From Linnemannia elongata (lineage: Eukaryota > Mortierellomycota > Mortierellomycetes > Mortierellales > Mortierellaceae): a DNA stretch of 64,000 nt. Below the pieces are notes generated by a model. That model had not been told where the DNA came from and made no database searches. It was given only the letters and a program-made list of their open reading frames with translations. The first letter of the stretch is position 1, and each line of letters starts with the position of its first letter. Below, piece after piece: positions 32,476-43,532 of this stretch. Both the position numbers and the translations under genes were made by a program. Location of the stretch: positions 558,001 through 622,000 of the forward strand of contig JAXBDG010000018.1 in assembly GCA_036320915.1 (NCBI GenBank). Reading direction: 5' to 3'.

Positions 32476-34805
32476 AAATGGGATTGGGAAGGGGATGGAC
32501 TCCGCCTCATTTTTGGGGAGGGGTATGATTCATTCAAAGAGAGAGAAAAAAAAAAAAAAAAAATGCGACGCAGTCGAATTGCTCAATTGAAGTCAAATGG
32601 AAACCATAACACACTCCACTGACATGGATGGGTATGAAAATGAACGCCCTCCATTGTTCTTGTTGGTTGCTGCATCCGATGGCAGAGACATCTTACAATC
32701 AACAGAGCAGTCGTAAACCATTTTCTTGTACTCTCTTCACCCTGAGAGCAGCATACGTACACTCCCTTGCACACGCACCTCTTTGTGACCCATTCCCCGT
32801 CTGGGAACCCAATTGCTTGCTCATGTATACCGCGGTTACCATGAATCAGCTTCCGACCGAGAGCATCGATTCTCGGCTCACCTCTTTCTACTTTTTTTCT
32901 TTTCTCATATGCTATCTGATGCTTCTATACCTATGCTACTAGCAATCCTATGCCCTCTTTCTGTTCCTTCTTTTTGTTTTTTTTCTCGTTTACGTCTTTC
33001 CTTTGCTGTTTGTCGCAAACTATTCCTCGTCACTTCTCACACCCCTTCAATGACACTCTCGGGCACAAAGCAAAAGACAAGAACACAAGAAGTACGGCTG
33101 TTCCAGTGCTTTCTGCTGCGGCTCCATATAGATTTCCGTGTAAAAAAAAAATAATATGGTGCAAAAAGGAAATATTTGCGGTGGCACAGAAAAAAAAAAA
33201 AAAAAATAGAGCAGAGGGAGGGGTCACCGCGGGAAGGGGACAGAGAGAGGAGACAGAGAGACACAAAGAGGGCGGGCTTAACGTTGTACTCGGTACAGAC
33301 TGACGTCGTACTCGAGGAAATGTTCGTATTCTTGAAATATCCTTCATTGACGTATCCAATGGTTGACTTACGGGTATATGTTGCGATGGTGAGAATCCTG
33401 GATCTAAGCAAAAGTCATTTTCTTCACAGAGTGGTAGTGGGTGAATGGGTACGTGTGTATGTTAAAAATAAAAAGGAGTGGTTTAAAAAAAAAAGAGAGA
33501 GGAAAGAAGAAAAAGTGGAGAGACAAATGAAATAATGAAAGCGAAGCGTGTGTTGCAGTTGAATGTTGAGATGTAATCTGATGTGGTTGATGGTCAATGG
33601 TATCCTTATGGCGTCTGTTGAAGATCGGGATAGATTTGCTTTTTTTTTTTGTTGTTGTTGATGGATGTTATTATTTTTATTTTTTGGAGGAGACCATGGA
33701 CCCCTTTTATATGATAAAAGAGTTGGGCTTTCGCCACAATAGTCCCTTTCGCTCCTACCCCCTTCCCCGCCACTAAAACTGCGGTAGACGCGTCAAACGA
33801 CTCATCGAGACTCATCGGCGACCAAGCGACCAACTGTCTCCGCCCGATAAGTGCAATTGGTCTTACCACCCTCTCCATTCTACCTACTCGCTTGGATTTG
33901 TTTTTTTGTTTGTTTTCACCAGAAAACACCTACTACATCAATGTAAGTAACGAAACGCCTATGCTAACAGCTGCGATGCTCCCGTCTGTCTCTGTTTTCC
34001 CTTTCACCTTGGCTCCCTTCTTCCCTCCCATTCCCTCCCTTTCCCTCCTTTTCCCTCTTGCTCTTATTATTTTTCTATGTAAATTGCTCCCTTCTCGCTC
34101 ATTCCATGTCCTTCCACTGTTGTTCCACTCACCAGCAACGAACGGACCCTCTCCTCCCTCTCTCTCCATCCTCGCCGCACCGCCCTCCCTCCCTCCCTCT
34201 CCTAGCCTATTGCCTTGTCTGGCTTACTTACTATCTACATTCACTGCCTCAAACTTATTCTTCTACCTTCCATCAGCATCCTTCTTCCTAGGGGCAGTGT
34301 CACTCCTTCCCCCCCTTTGGAGAAAACTCCAATACACTCCGGTACCTGCGCGCAATCCGCCCATAAAAAGAATTTCCTTTCTCTGTCATTGTCTCCTGCG
34401 GCTCCAACCGTAAAGTCTTCGCTTGCATTGCCCTTTTCATCTTCCCATGGGTGAGGCAATGATGGTTCCAAGATGCCTATGATGTCGTATTTTCGTATTT
34501 GGCGATTTTTTTTTATTTTTGTTTTTTGACTGCAGTTGTGGGAGGTAGGTAGGGGTAGGGTGGATGGAGCAGAGTGCACTCAGCAGACAATGATGCAGGT
34601 GCGGGCTGAGCATAATTTGTGTGCCAGTCCAGTCTGTGTTATCTGACTGGACTGACGACGGTGGGAAGGAAGGGGAGGGAGGTCACTGACATCAATCAGA
34701 TTCATGCACGTACTTGCTGCACATTTTTTTTCCCTTCCCGTCCAGTGGTGTGTGCTTGGCCATCTATTTGGCTGGATACGGTGAAAATTTTCAATGCGAT
34801 CATAT

Positions 34806-34844
<39 letters not shown>

Positions 34845-34994
34845 CGAATAGCAAGCATTAACACATACACATCCCCACACCTCCACCGCTCCTTCATTCT
34901 GGCTCAATCATCCAATCATCCTTCCATTCTTCCCGGAGGGCTGTCGTCAAGGGGAAAGAAGAAGGAGACAGCGAACAAAAAAAAAAAAAAGAGG

Positions 34995-35011
34995 GTTAAT
35001 TGCATTAATGC
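34995..35011. repeat. 17-bp repeat GTTAATTGCATTAATGC, copy 1
   Basis: Exact 17-bp sequence found again at 35416-35432, both within otherwise unrelated DNA. The core TTAATTGCATTAA is nearly palindromic, like a homeodomain or other dimer-binding site. Confidence 0.7.
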
Positions 35012-35415
35012 GCGATAGTCAACTTCCCCCCCCCCTGGACTCTTTCCTACCATGAACCCATTTGTGAGTCTGTTGACGAAAAAGAGGAGCAACCTAGTCA
35101 TTCTTGGCAAAAACCTTTTTTTTTTTTTCTTCTTCTTCCCGTTCACGAATTAGCAGTTTGAGTGTGGGCTGTGTGTGTGTTCGACCATGACGAAAGGTGT
35201 TTTTGTTCAGGGATGGAGTTAAAAGGATCGACTGCTAATTCGGAGAGATTCCTGACCACTTGTTTTTCTTTTGTTCGTTTTTTTCATCCAATCGCATTCT
35301 TATGTTCCATGGTACAATCTACCAAAAACACAAGAAGAATACATTGCACCTCGGCAACAAAGATAAAAAAAATGCAGGGCAGTGTCCAAGTGAGGAGGAT
35401 GACAAGCATTGGGCT

Positions 35416-35432
35416 GTTAATTGCATTAATGC
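35416..35432. repeat. 17-bp repeat GTTAATTGCATTAATGC, copy 2
   Basis: Second exact copy, same orientation, 421 bp from the first. Flanks are not similar, so this is not a larger duplication. Confidence 0.7.
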
Positions 35433-36032
35433 ACATCGACATCATTCGTCCTCCCCTCTCCTTCCTCCCCCCCCCCCCCCCCCCCCCCCTTGGGTGGGCT
35501 GTCGTGAGAAGGTCTGGTTCTTTAGTGAATTGTCTGTTCTCTTCTTGAGGAATGCCCTTTTTGCCTAGTGGAGTTTTCTTTTGGAGTTCTAGACGCAGAA
35601 GAACAAAAACCAAATGTAAACAATAAACAAAAAAAAAAAAAACAAAAAACAAAAAAAAATACACACACTAAACCAAAGAGTTGATAATTGTCGTCTCTCT
35701 CTCCCTTTCTATTCTTCCCAGCTTCCAATCGGTCATCCATCCGCTTGCCGAAGTGTGTCTTTAACAAAAAAAAAAAAAAAAAAAAGGGCTGTTGCTTTAC
35801 TCCTTTCTTCCCGCCGCCTCGCCACCTTCGTTTTGCTTTCGTCGTCGTTGTTCGTTATTTTCTTAGGACATCATTGTATTCTTTCTACATCCTTGTTTCT
35901 CATTGCCACGCCTCCTGTCGACACCTCCTATTCTCTCATTTGTCAATTGCCTCCCTCCTCCTTCCTTTTCTTCACCATCCATAGACAAAATGACATAGAA
36001 ACACTAGAAATACGCGAAACTAGCAGCCCCAT

Positions 36033-36038
36033 TTTATT
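36033..36038 (-). terminator. AATAAA polyadenylation hexamer of the GS-like gene
   Basis: TTTATT on the plus strand, AATAAA on the minus strand, 62 nt after the stop of the glutamine-synthetase-like gene. Confidence 0.4.
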
Positions 36039-36099
36039 ATTACATCCTAGAAAAAAAAACCCCCAAACCTCCTCTACCAAAAAAACATCCTCCACCCAT

Positions 36100-38430
36100 C
36101 TAAACGAGCTCAAAGTAACGCTTCGTCTCCCAAGAAGTAACAGCCGTCTCCCAGATCCGGTATTCGTTCAAACGGGTAGCACCATAATGGTCCACAAACT
36201 GATCTCCCAAGACCTTCCTTGCAATCGAATCCTTCTCCATCATCGCCATCGCAGAGTCCTTCAATGATTTTGGCAACCTCTCTGCCTTCACCTTCACGTT
36301 TCCACCCTTGGCCTGGTGAGCCATCTCGACTTCTGCCTCGGCGGTGGTTGGACCCACAGGCATGGGGAGCTTGTTCTTGATACCGTAGAGACCCATGGCG
36401 AGACAGGCTGCGATGGCGAGGTGGGGGTTGATGTCGGCACCACCGACGCGCATCTCGAGACGGGTGCCCTTGGGATCGCATTGTGGGGGTCCAATGACAC
36501 GGATAGCCGAGACACGGGATTCGATACCCCAGGAGACTGTGACAGGGGCCCAGTAGTTCTCAACGAGTCGTTTGTAAGAGTTGATGTTGGGGGCTAAGAT
36601 CGCCATGATGCTGGGGAGGCCGGTGAGGAGTCCTGCGGTGAACCATTTCATGACTTGGGACATATGCTCGACGCCCTCGACCGTGTCTTCCCACTCCTGT
36701 CTTGGTTGGGCCTGTGCAGTTGCGGTAGCCTCATCGATTTCCTCGACTGGACTTGGGGGGTTAGTCCTGTTCGCCGGGTTGGTGTTCATAGTTCCAGCAG
36801 TAGAGGAGGAAGGGTTGTTATTGAGGCTGGCGGCAAAGAGGTTGGTCTTGGTAGCAATATCACGGAGAGAGAAGTGAAGATGACCCGAACATCCGGGTTG
36901 GTCGCTGTAGGGTTTCGCCATGAAGGTGGGCATGATGCCTTGTTTCATTCCCAATTGCTTGACAGATAGCTTGAAGAGGTTGGCCATGTCTGCCATCCTG
37001 GTTGCATTGTCGTACGACAGAGCCGCCTCGAACACTCCTGGACCTATTTTTTTTTATACATTAGGAGGGGAAGTGGAGGTACATTGAATGGGCAATAGAA
37101 AAAATTAAAGTTGGTATTAGTTCACATTGAACCATATCGTCATTGCTTTCTCCACGTAAAAAGTCGACACTAAGCGATAAGAAACACAGTCGTCATGCGG
37201 AGAAAGAGTAACAACGGAGGGTACGAGCGTGTCTTTCAATTCTTACCAGTCTCGGTATGGAAGGACTCGATGTTAACGCCAAAGTCCCGGCACTCATCAA
37301 AAACGTTATAAAAGTACTCCTGGTTGAGCGAAGGTCGGAGGAGGGAGTAGCCAAACATTCCTGGTGTCAGTGCCTCAGGCTCATGATGTCCCTTTGATGC
37401 CAATGACTCGGGCGTTTCTGTTTGTTTGGTGTTGTTTTGTTTGTTAGATTGTTGGGTTGTTTGTTTGTTGGTGGGCGAGTGCGTAGCCAGAGGGTCATGG
37501 TCAGGGTCATCGGTCAGGAGGTTTGGAGGAACAGGGAGAAAATAGAGCAAAGAAGGGGAGAATGATGAGTATACTTTAGTTTGGCTTGGACCAACTACGC
37601 ATGAATCTTTACATACTTCTCCAACAATACAAAAAATCATCCGCCACACACCATTTCTCTTATCATATAACTCCCACGCCTTTTTTTTGTTCCTTATTCC
37701 TCTAACCTCATTACTCGTCATCCTTTTTCCTTTCTCTCGCTTATCCTTGGTAATAGATACTACTGTTCACTCTCACGCCTCAACAAGCAAAACACCCTTG
37801 CACAGAAGATGAAAGAAATGGGTACCTTTGAAGTTGAAGAACTCAAACTCGGCGCCGCACATTGCTTCCCATCCGTGAGTAGCCAGCTCGTCCGTGACTC
37901 GTTTCAAAAGCCCTCTAGGACAGACCGCCAAGGGTTCCCTCGTGTGGGGTTCGTAGAACGATAATAAAAAGAATGGAATGTTGTCCTCCCATGGGATCCT
38001 TCTGAACGTCGTCAAGTCTGGAATCGCGATGATGTCCCTGTAGCCTATGGTGTAATATAACAATGAGAGTAAAAAGAAGAATAAATAGGTAAGAAAGATG
38101 ACAGGGTCTCAAAGGAAGGCTTGACGTGGAAGTAATGCCCATGTTTATGCAATAAACACATAAAGAAGCGAAAGAGTTACCGTTGGCGGCGTTGGAGACG
38201 GAGAGTTCCTCAGGATAGGTCTTATCATGCATGTCCCAACCAAAGATGACTGAACAGAAGCCGAACCCGGACTCGAGGATGGAGAGGAACTTGGACTTGA
38301 CCATGACCTTTCCGCGGAGGATACCGTCCAGATCAATACCGGCGACCTTGACGCGATGGTCGTCCTTGAGCAGCTCTGTGAACTCTTCGAGGCGGGACTT
38401 TTGATGCGTTCCAGTTGGTGAGTGCAACAT
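36100..38430 (-). CDS. Type-I glutamine synthetase-like enzyme (gamma-glutamylpolyamine synthetase / lengsin-like)
   Basis: Four exons on the minus strand keep frame: 38181-38430, 37826-38044, 37247-37417, 36100-37043, giving 527 residues. The beta-grasp start has GIDLDGILRGKVM. Catalytic-domain signatures are CGAEFEFFNF (metal-binding Glu), TGPGVFEAAL (metal site), MPTFMAKPYSDQPGCSGHLHFSL (key E/H loop), NINSYKRLVENYWAPV and RLEMRVGGADINPHLAIAA. It ends WETKRYFELV, as in GSI-like ligases. These enzymes join glutamate to ammonia or amines using ATP; fungal GSI-like proteins are often not the main glutamine synthetase (family knowledge). About 50 low-complexity residues rich in Asn/Thr/Pro are inserted after the HLHFSL loop. 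Orientation is toward the gene-free region. Confidence 0.88.
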
Positions 38431-39950
38431 TTCTTTTGTAATTGTTGATGGAGAGAGGGAGAGGGGTGAGAAGGGAAGTGTGAGTGGGTGTTGGAGGGGA
38501 GAGTGTGTAATGAAGAAAAAGAAGAAGAAAAAGAAGAGGAAAGAGAGAAAAGAAAGAATGGTGACCAACCCCTGGGTTCCTTTTTATCCTACTCGGCTTA
38601 GTGTCTTGTAACTTTGGTGTGTAGAGAGAGAGGTCAAAGCAGAAAAAGTTGCTTTTGGTTAGGACGCTTTTGTGTGCGAGTCAATAGCATGATCTAATGG
38701 TGATGGTCATACTACAATCCATTCACCCACCACACACACATGTTAAGGATCATAGCGCCGAGGGAATGAAGGAAGGGTGCTTACCCACAGACAGTTACTC
38801 CCATTACTATGCCCTTCTTTTTGTTTTCTCGTTGCTTCATACCCATTCTTCTTAACACTCTTGGTATTTACTGGTGTTGTTTGACAGGCAGAAAGGCTGG
38901 GCGCAGAAAGAGTCATTGGCAAATTATTAGTAAACAGCACCCAGCCTTCTCTTCCCCATGACCCCGCCTTGCCTCGACTTATATCTGCTCCTCTCTTGTT
39001 CCCTTTTCTCTTCCCCCGCAATATACCTTTTTGGAGAAAGGACCAAGAGTCAAAAGTCGTTACCTTGGTCTGTTTGTCAACAAAAGAACAGAAAGATAAA
39101 GTGGATTTGCTTTCTAAGAAATGTGCCGGCTTCAATAACTTTACAATCAACCAAGAAGTAACAACAAACATCAAACACATACCTTTGCTCGCCGAGACCG
39201 ATGATTCGAGCGTTGTTGTTCTTCTTGGTTCTTTATTTTAACGCACTCATACATGTCCGTCGATGGTATGGTTGCCTGGGTCGCCTTGACTTCAGAGGCT
39301 CATATCATTGTTGGGAAATGGATGGAACACATGTTCAACCCTGTTGTTATCGCCTGTCGTCAGCCAGACCGGGAACTAAGTGATCCCTTTGAAAGAACAG
39401 AGGATGAGGTTCTAGTGGTTCAGTTATGAAAGGTACAACAGACACATGTACGGGGGACAAGGTCGACACAGAATAGAGAATAACGCCCAAAAAGAAAGTT
39501 ACACAGGACAGGGGTACAAATGACCCCTGACAGCCTGGCCTGAAAACGGATGATAGTTATTAGTTCGGCGGAATTATTTCAAATCGAGTTGTCCTTGTTC
39601 AACAAACAAGTCGATAGGACGAAGAAGGGAGCTGGAAGGGGAAGCGGGGAGGGGGGCATGTAACATGTTTATTTGTGGAAAGGCAAGTGCATTACAGTAG
39701 CTGGCTGTCGAGTATAAATAGTGCCCCCTCTCCCTTCTTCGTTTCTTCCACTCTTCTCAGTTGCTGCTCACTTCCACCGCAAATGAACAGATGAACAACG
39801 CGTATAAGAACACGTAAGAAACAGAATTGAACAAAAGAAAAGAAAAACAAAAAAGATAGTTGACGGGCGGACTTTTGATGAACAAGGTCAAGGCGTTGAA
39901 CAAAAGAAAAAGGGGAAGAAAGAAACCTCCGACAACAGTCGTCATTCTTT
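38431..39950. other. Upstream region of GS-like gene, no gene seen
   Basis: A CT-rich minus-strand leader precedes the GS-like start. A strong plus-strand TATA-like element GTATAAATAG lies near 39712-39721 and is followed by a CT-rich stretch, but no frame of useful length follows it. Other frames are short and without domains. Confidence 0.5.
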
Positions 39951-40246
39951 TTATACATTCAGGCCCTTGGCTCTTTTGCTCTGGTTCTGTTCGCTCAGAC
40001 CCTGGAGGTCAAGCCTTTGGTGCTCAGCACTGATAACATACCGATGAATATGATGGTGAAGGAATTGCTGTATAATTTGTTCCAACTGATGGTTTGCAAA
40101 AAGTTGGTGGCAATAACCAGTCGTCCAGAAACGATCACTCTGACTGATGGACCCTGAAGTTGTCCCGGACTGGCTGTCGAATAAGTCACATGATGCCGTC
40201 CTTTTCCGTAAGGCAAGGTGCCGTTCATGGTTTCTGTTTGGGCCAT
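39951..40246 (-). pseudogene. Possible relic of an NTF2-like (Mex67/NXF-type) domain
   Basis: On the minus strand, LPYGKGRHHVTYS, then PGQLQGPSVRVIVSGR, resembles the LP-x-T-x-H to VSG strand pattern of NTF2-like domains in Mex67/NXF mRNA export receptors. The continuation falls into other frames, for example IHRYVISAEHQRLDL, so the sequence is broken. It ends about 230 bp from the pogo transposon. The similarity was judged by eye only and may be misleading. Confidence 0.25.
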
Positions 40247-40480
40247 TCCTTTCCTTGAATGCTTTCAGCCCTCGCAAGAGTGCAATATACACTTGACAAA
40301 AGACTTTTCGTGCCTGCCAAGTCTATTGTTTTTGGCCTGTTAGAAAAAGGACATGAAAAAAAGGTGTTGAGTAAGGGTCAAGGGGTCCTATTTTGTTTGA
40401 GAATTGTTCTTGCTGTTGTTGCATTGTTGACAACAAAGGGGGTGAGTGGGTGGACCCATATCGCTTAATTGCATATGGTA

Positions 40481-40658
40481 CAGTCGAAAATGGTTTTTGG
40501 GTGCATTTTTACTATGAAAAATGCACCCAAAAAAAAATAAATGGACTGAATTGTTTCCCTAAGTGCACTATTCTAAAGCTAGAAAATACAGTCACGAATA
40601 TATGGCGCACGTGAAGACTTTCCCCTTGCTGCAATCATGTCAAAAGAGAGAAAAAGTG
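40481..40658 (+). repeat. Left terminal inverted repeat of the pogo element
   Basis: 178 bp, the exact reverse complement of 42864-43041 by base-by-base reading. It contains an internal hairpin: GGGTGCATTTTTACT against GAAAAATGCACCC. Confidence 0.93.
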
Positions 40659-40712
40659 TAAAAAGTCGTGCATGGAATTGGTATACGTTGCACATCTCAA
40701 CCACCATTCACC

Positions 40713-42837
40713 ATGCCAAAGAACAAGGTCAGGCTTGCACATCGGTCGATTGCGGAAGAGGTGAAGACGCGAGCCCGAAAACTGGGACCTGCCCCTCCTT
40801 TTCTCGTTTCCAAGAAGGACAAAACATACACCAAACAAGAGCTTGAAGAGATCAAAGCTCGTCGCCGACTACGATACAATGACCTTTTGACCAGTGCAAG
40901 GAACGATGACATGGCTGCTGTTATCCTGTTTCCTACTGCCGACCAGTTCGAGATCCCGTTAAAAAGAGTCTCCCGTTCCCTAGAAGCCCGAGTCGAGCTG
41001 TTGGACATATATCATTACCTTGAAAGACGGAAGGAGAACTTTCCGTTTACCTTTAAACAGCTTGATTTTGGGCCTGCGATGGGAATCGACCTTCATAGAA
41101 ATACCCTTTATAAGATGCTCAGGCGAGAAGACGAGGTATTCTCACATAGCTAGCTATCAAGTGCTATACATATTCAAGGTATCCAAGGTAATTAATCGAT
41201 ACTCCTCCTAATTACTCCTCAACGTTCAATAGATACGCGCAGGCGCTGTAGCTCTCCCGAAAGGCGCTCATTACCTTGTCAAGCAGAAGGATCTGATGCT
41301 TGAGCAGGTCATGCTTCGCTGGCTGCATGACCAACTTAAGAAGAATGTCCCTGTGTCGGGCAAGTTGATGCAAAATGCAGGTCATTTCGCTTGCACAGTA
41401 CTTTGTGATCTCAGGGATGAATCGGATGGTACTCGGTCCAAGGCGCCATTATCATTTTCGGCTTGGTGGCTCGACAAATTCAGGAAACGGTATCATATCT
41501 CTCATTTGTCAACTTCATGGAGAGGCAGGAGAGGTCGACTTGGAGGCTATCGAACCCGAGCTTATCGAAATTCGCCAGCTTTGCGCCCAGTACACTCCCG
41601 ACAATATTTTCAACTGTGATGAGACTGGGATGTATGTGAAGGAACTGGACACCAAATCGTATACGACCTCACTTTCCACATCAGGCGCCAAGGCAATCCG
41701 GGACTGCAGAGTATCTGTTATGTTTTGCATCAATGCTTCTGGAACATCACTCGCTATGGCCAAGAAAAAAGAATCATTGAGGCCGCAAGTTATCGGTAAT
41801 GTATTTATGTTCTGCGTGAGTGACTTCTGCTTGAATGACCTTGACGACATGTCTTTTTTCAGATGTTAATCTTTATAACTGTTTGATACATATTAGGTCA
41901 ACACATCCCCAGAGACGTCGAAAAGGAGGCTGCCGCGAAGATAACTATGACGAGAACAAAGAAAGGGTGGATGAACGGCGAGGTATTTACACGCTGGCTA
42001 CAAAAGTTGGACGATGATCTTGACCAACCCACTCTTCTTCTGATGGATTCTGCAGGACCGCACAACGATGTCGATATGCGCGACCCTTATGGAGGAGAGC
42101 GTTGGAAGCATCTTCGCATTCGGCGATTACCTGTAAATTCAACTTCGGTTACCCAACCTCTCGACGCGGGCGTCATCAGTGCATTCAAACGAGTATTTCT
42201 GGAGATGCTTGGCTTTGAAATATATTATGCTCGCAACTTCGACCAAACGACAAGTATCACCAATGGGCACGCCTGGTCACTGGTCCCGTATGCATGGGAT
42301 CAGATGAAGCCTTCCACAATTCGCAACTGCTTCGCCAAAACCCCAGTCCTTCCAACACAGATGCGCGATTCTCTCCGACAACAGCGACCAACAAAGGAAG
42401 AGCAGCAGCAGCCAAAACCTCGACACACTCAGCATGAAAAATACAAGGACCAGGAAAAGGCGTATCTGGAGCATATCGTTGCCAAGATAGGGGTTGGGAA
42501 TGAGTTGAATTTCACAATAGTAGAGAGCGGGGAGGAGTTGGCCAGAGGATCGCTGCAACAAGCGTATGTGGATAGAGGAGAGCAAGATCCAGTGGACGGA
42601 GATGGCGATGTCCAGGCTTCAAGTCACAGTAGCTCACCCTTGTCAGACACGGATATCAACACGACCATCCAAACACTGAAAGATATGGCAGGCAGCAGTG
42701 ATGTTCTCACAACCGATGGCTTCAAACGAGCTCGACTGCGTGCACAACACGACTCGGAAGGAGGTCAGGAGATTGGAAAGATAGTAAAACAATTCGTGCG
42801 AGATTGCGCGGCCGTCAGAAACAAAGGCTTGCATTAG
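40713..42837 (+). CDS. pogo-family transposase (CENP-B/DDE_1), probably frameshifted
   Basis: ATG at 40713. Exons 40713-41135, 41233-41795 and 41897-42837 fit the splice rules. The N-terminal DNA-binding half has a helix-turn-helix-like region (FDFGPAMGI-like, RNTLYKMLRRED) and AWWLDKFRKRYHISH, typical of the CENP-B second helix-turn-helix. The DDE_1 catalytic acidic residues are visible in NCDETGMY, LLLMDSAGPHND and TQPLDAGVISAFK. The frame changes by one base near 41505: HISHLS reads in frame 1, but the family's following HGEAGEVD segment reads in frame 2. A 55-nt intron ending at 41480 would also fix the frame but would remove conserved residues, so a real or assembly indel is more likely. 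The C-terminal 130 residues are acidic and variable. Confidence 0.82.
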
Positions 42838-42863
42838 GATCTCGCGGACACAAAATAAACCTC

Positions 42864-43041
42864 CACTTTTTCTCTCTTTTGACATGATTGCAGCAAGGGG
42901 AAAGTCTTCACGTGCGCCATATATTCGTGACTGTATTTTCTAGCTTTAGAATAGTGCACTTAGGGAAACAATTCAGTCCATTTATTTTTTTTTGGGTGCA
43001 TTTTTCATAGTAAAAATGCACCCAAAAACCATTTTCGACTG
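42864..43041 (-). repeat. Right terminal inverted repeat of the pogo element
   Basis: 178 bp, the exact reverse complement of 40481-40658, including a nine-T run matching the nine-A run on the left. Confidence 0.93.
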
Positions 43042-43043
43042 TA

Positions 43044-43318
43044 CATGAACCAGGGACACCAACACCTCTATTAAGCATAAAACCAAACAAACAAGCAGGC
43101 AATGCGAACACAAGAAAGACAATGGGAGGGCATTCTTACCATCTTGTCAGTCTGTGCTCTGTCTGGGTTAGTGCAATGAGTAGGTTAATTGCGATTGCCG
43201 TCTAGTTTACATATGGTAGGACGTGTTGAACAAGGAGAGCAATTGAGCATGGCCAAGTTGGCTGGGACTGGGCTGGACGGGTCCTGGTCTGAATGGCTGG
43301 GTCCGGGGCACACAGAGA

Positions 43319-43352
<34 letters not shown>

Positions 43353-43532
43353 TTTTTTCTCCCTTTCCCTTTTTCACACTTTTTACTTCTTTTCCTTCCC
43401 TTCTCTCATCATCCCTTTTCACTCCTGATCCACTTCACACCTTCTTCTTACATTCATATACCTAGCCTCTTCCCTTCCTTTTTTCTTAATCATACCCTTA
43501 CCTTTCATCATCACCAGCCTACCTCCTTCATA
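43044..43532. other. Intergenic and septin leader
   Basis: Contains a 28-nt A-run at about 43322-43349, then a CT-rich leader of about 170 bp running into the putative first septin ATG at 43533. Confidence 0.5.

Larger units (their letters stand above)
31662..36099. other. 4.4-kb gene-free region between zinc-finger and GS-like genes
   Basis: The left 800 bp are probably the zinc-finger gene's leader. The remainder is low-complexity: CT-rich plus-strand tracts at 33960-34320 and 35800-35990, a 35-nt T-run (34810-34844), a 23-nt C-run (35467-35489) and A-runs. Frames here, such as 173 codons at 33892, are Pro/Ser/Leu translations of pyrimidine tracts. No gene or tRNA seen. Confidence 0.6.
40481..43041 (+). 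mobile_element. Complete pogo-superfamily DNA transposon, 2,561 bp
   Basis: The element is bounded by perfect 178-bp terminal inverted repeats and flanked by the dinucleotide TA on both sides (40479-40480 and 43042-43043), as expected for Tc1/mariner/pogo insertions. Ends read CAGTCGAAAATGG and the complement. It carries one multi-exon transposase gene on the plus strand. Perfect identity of the two long TIRs argues for a recent insertion or a very recently active family. The empty target would read ATATGG-TA-CATGAA. It sits in an intergenic region and disrupts no recognised gene. Confidence 0.93.

Noticed and set aside
33892..34413. 173-codon plus-strand frame rich in Pro/Ser/Leu
   Set aside because: It is the translation of a pyrimidine-rich tract; no domain, no plausible leader, and composition unlike the real genes.
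35755..36267. 170-codon plus-strand frame
   Set aside because: Starts in a poly-A/pyrimidine tract and runs antisense into the GS-like gene's last exon; no domain.
41426..41480. 55-nt GT-AG intron in the pogo transposase
   Set aside because: It repairs the frame but removes the conserved AWWLDKF segment of the CENP-B domain, so an indel near 41505 was preferred; kept as an alternative.
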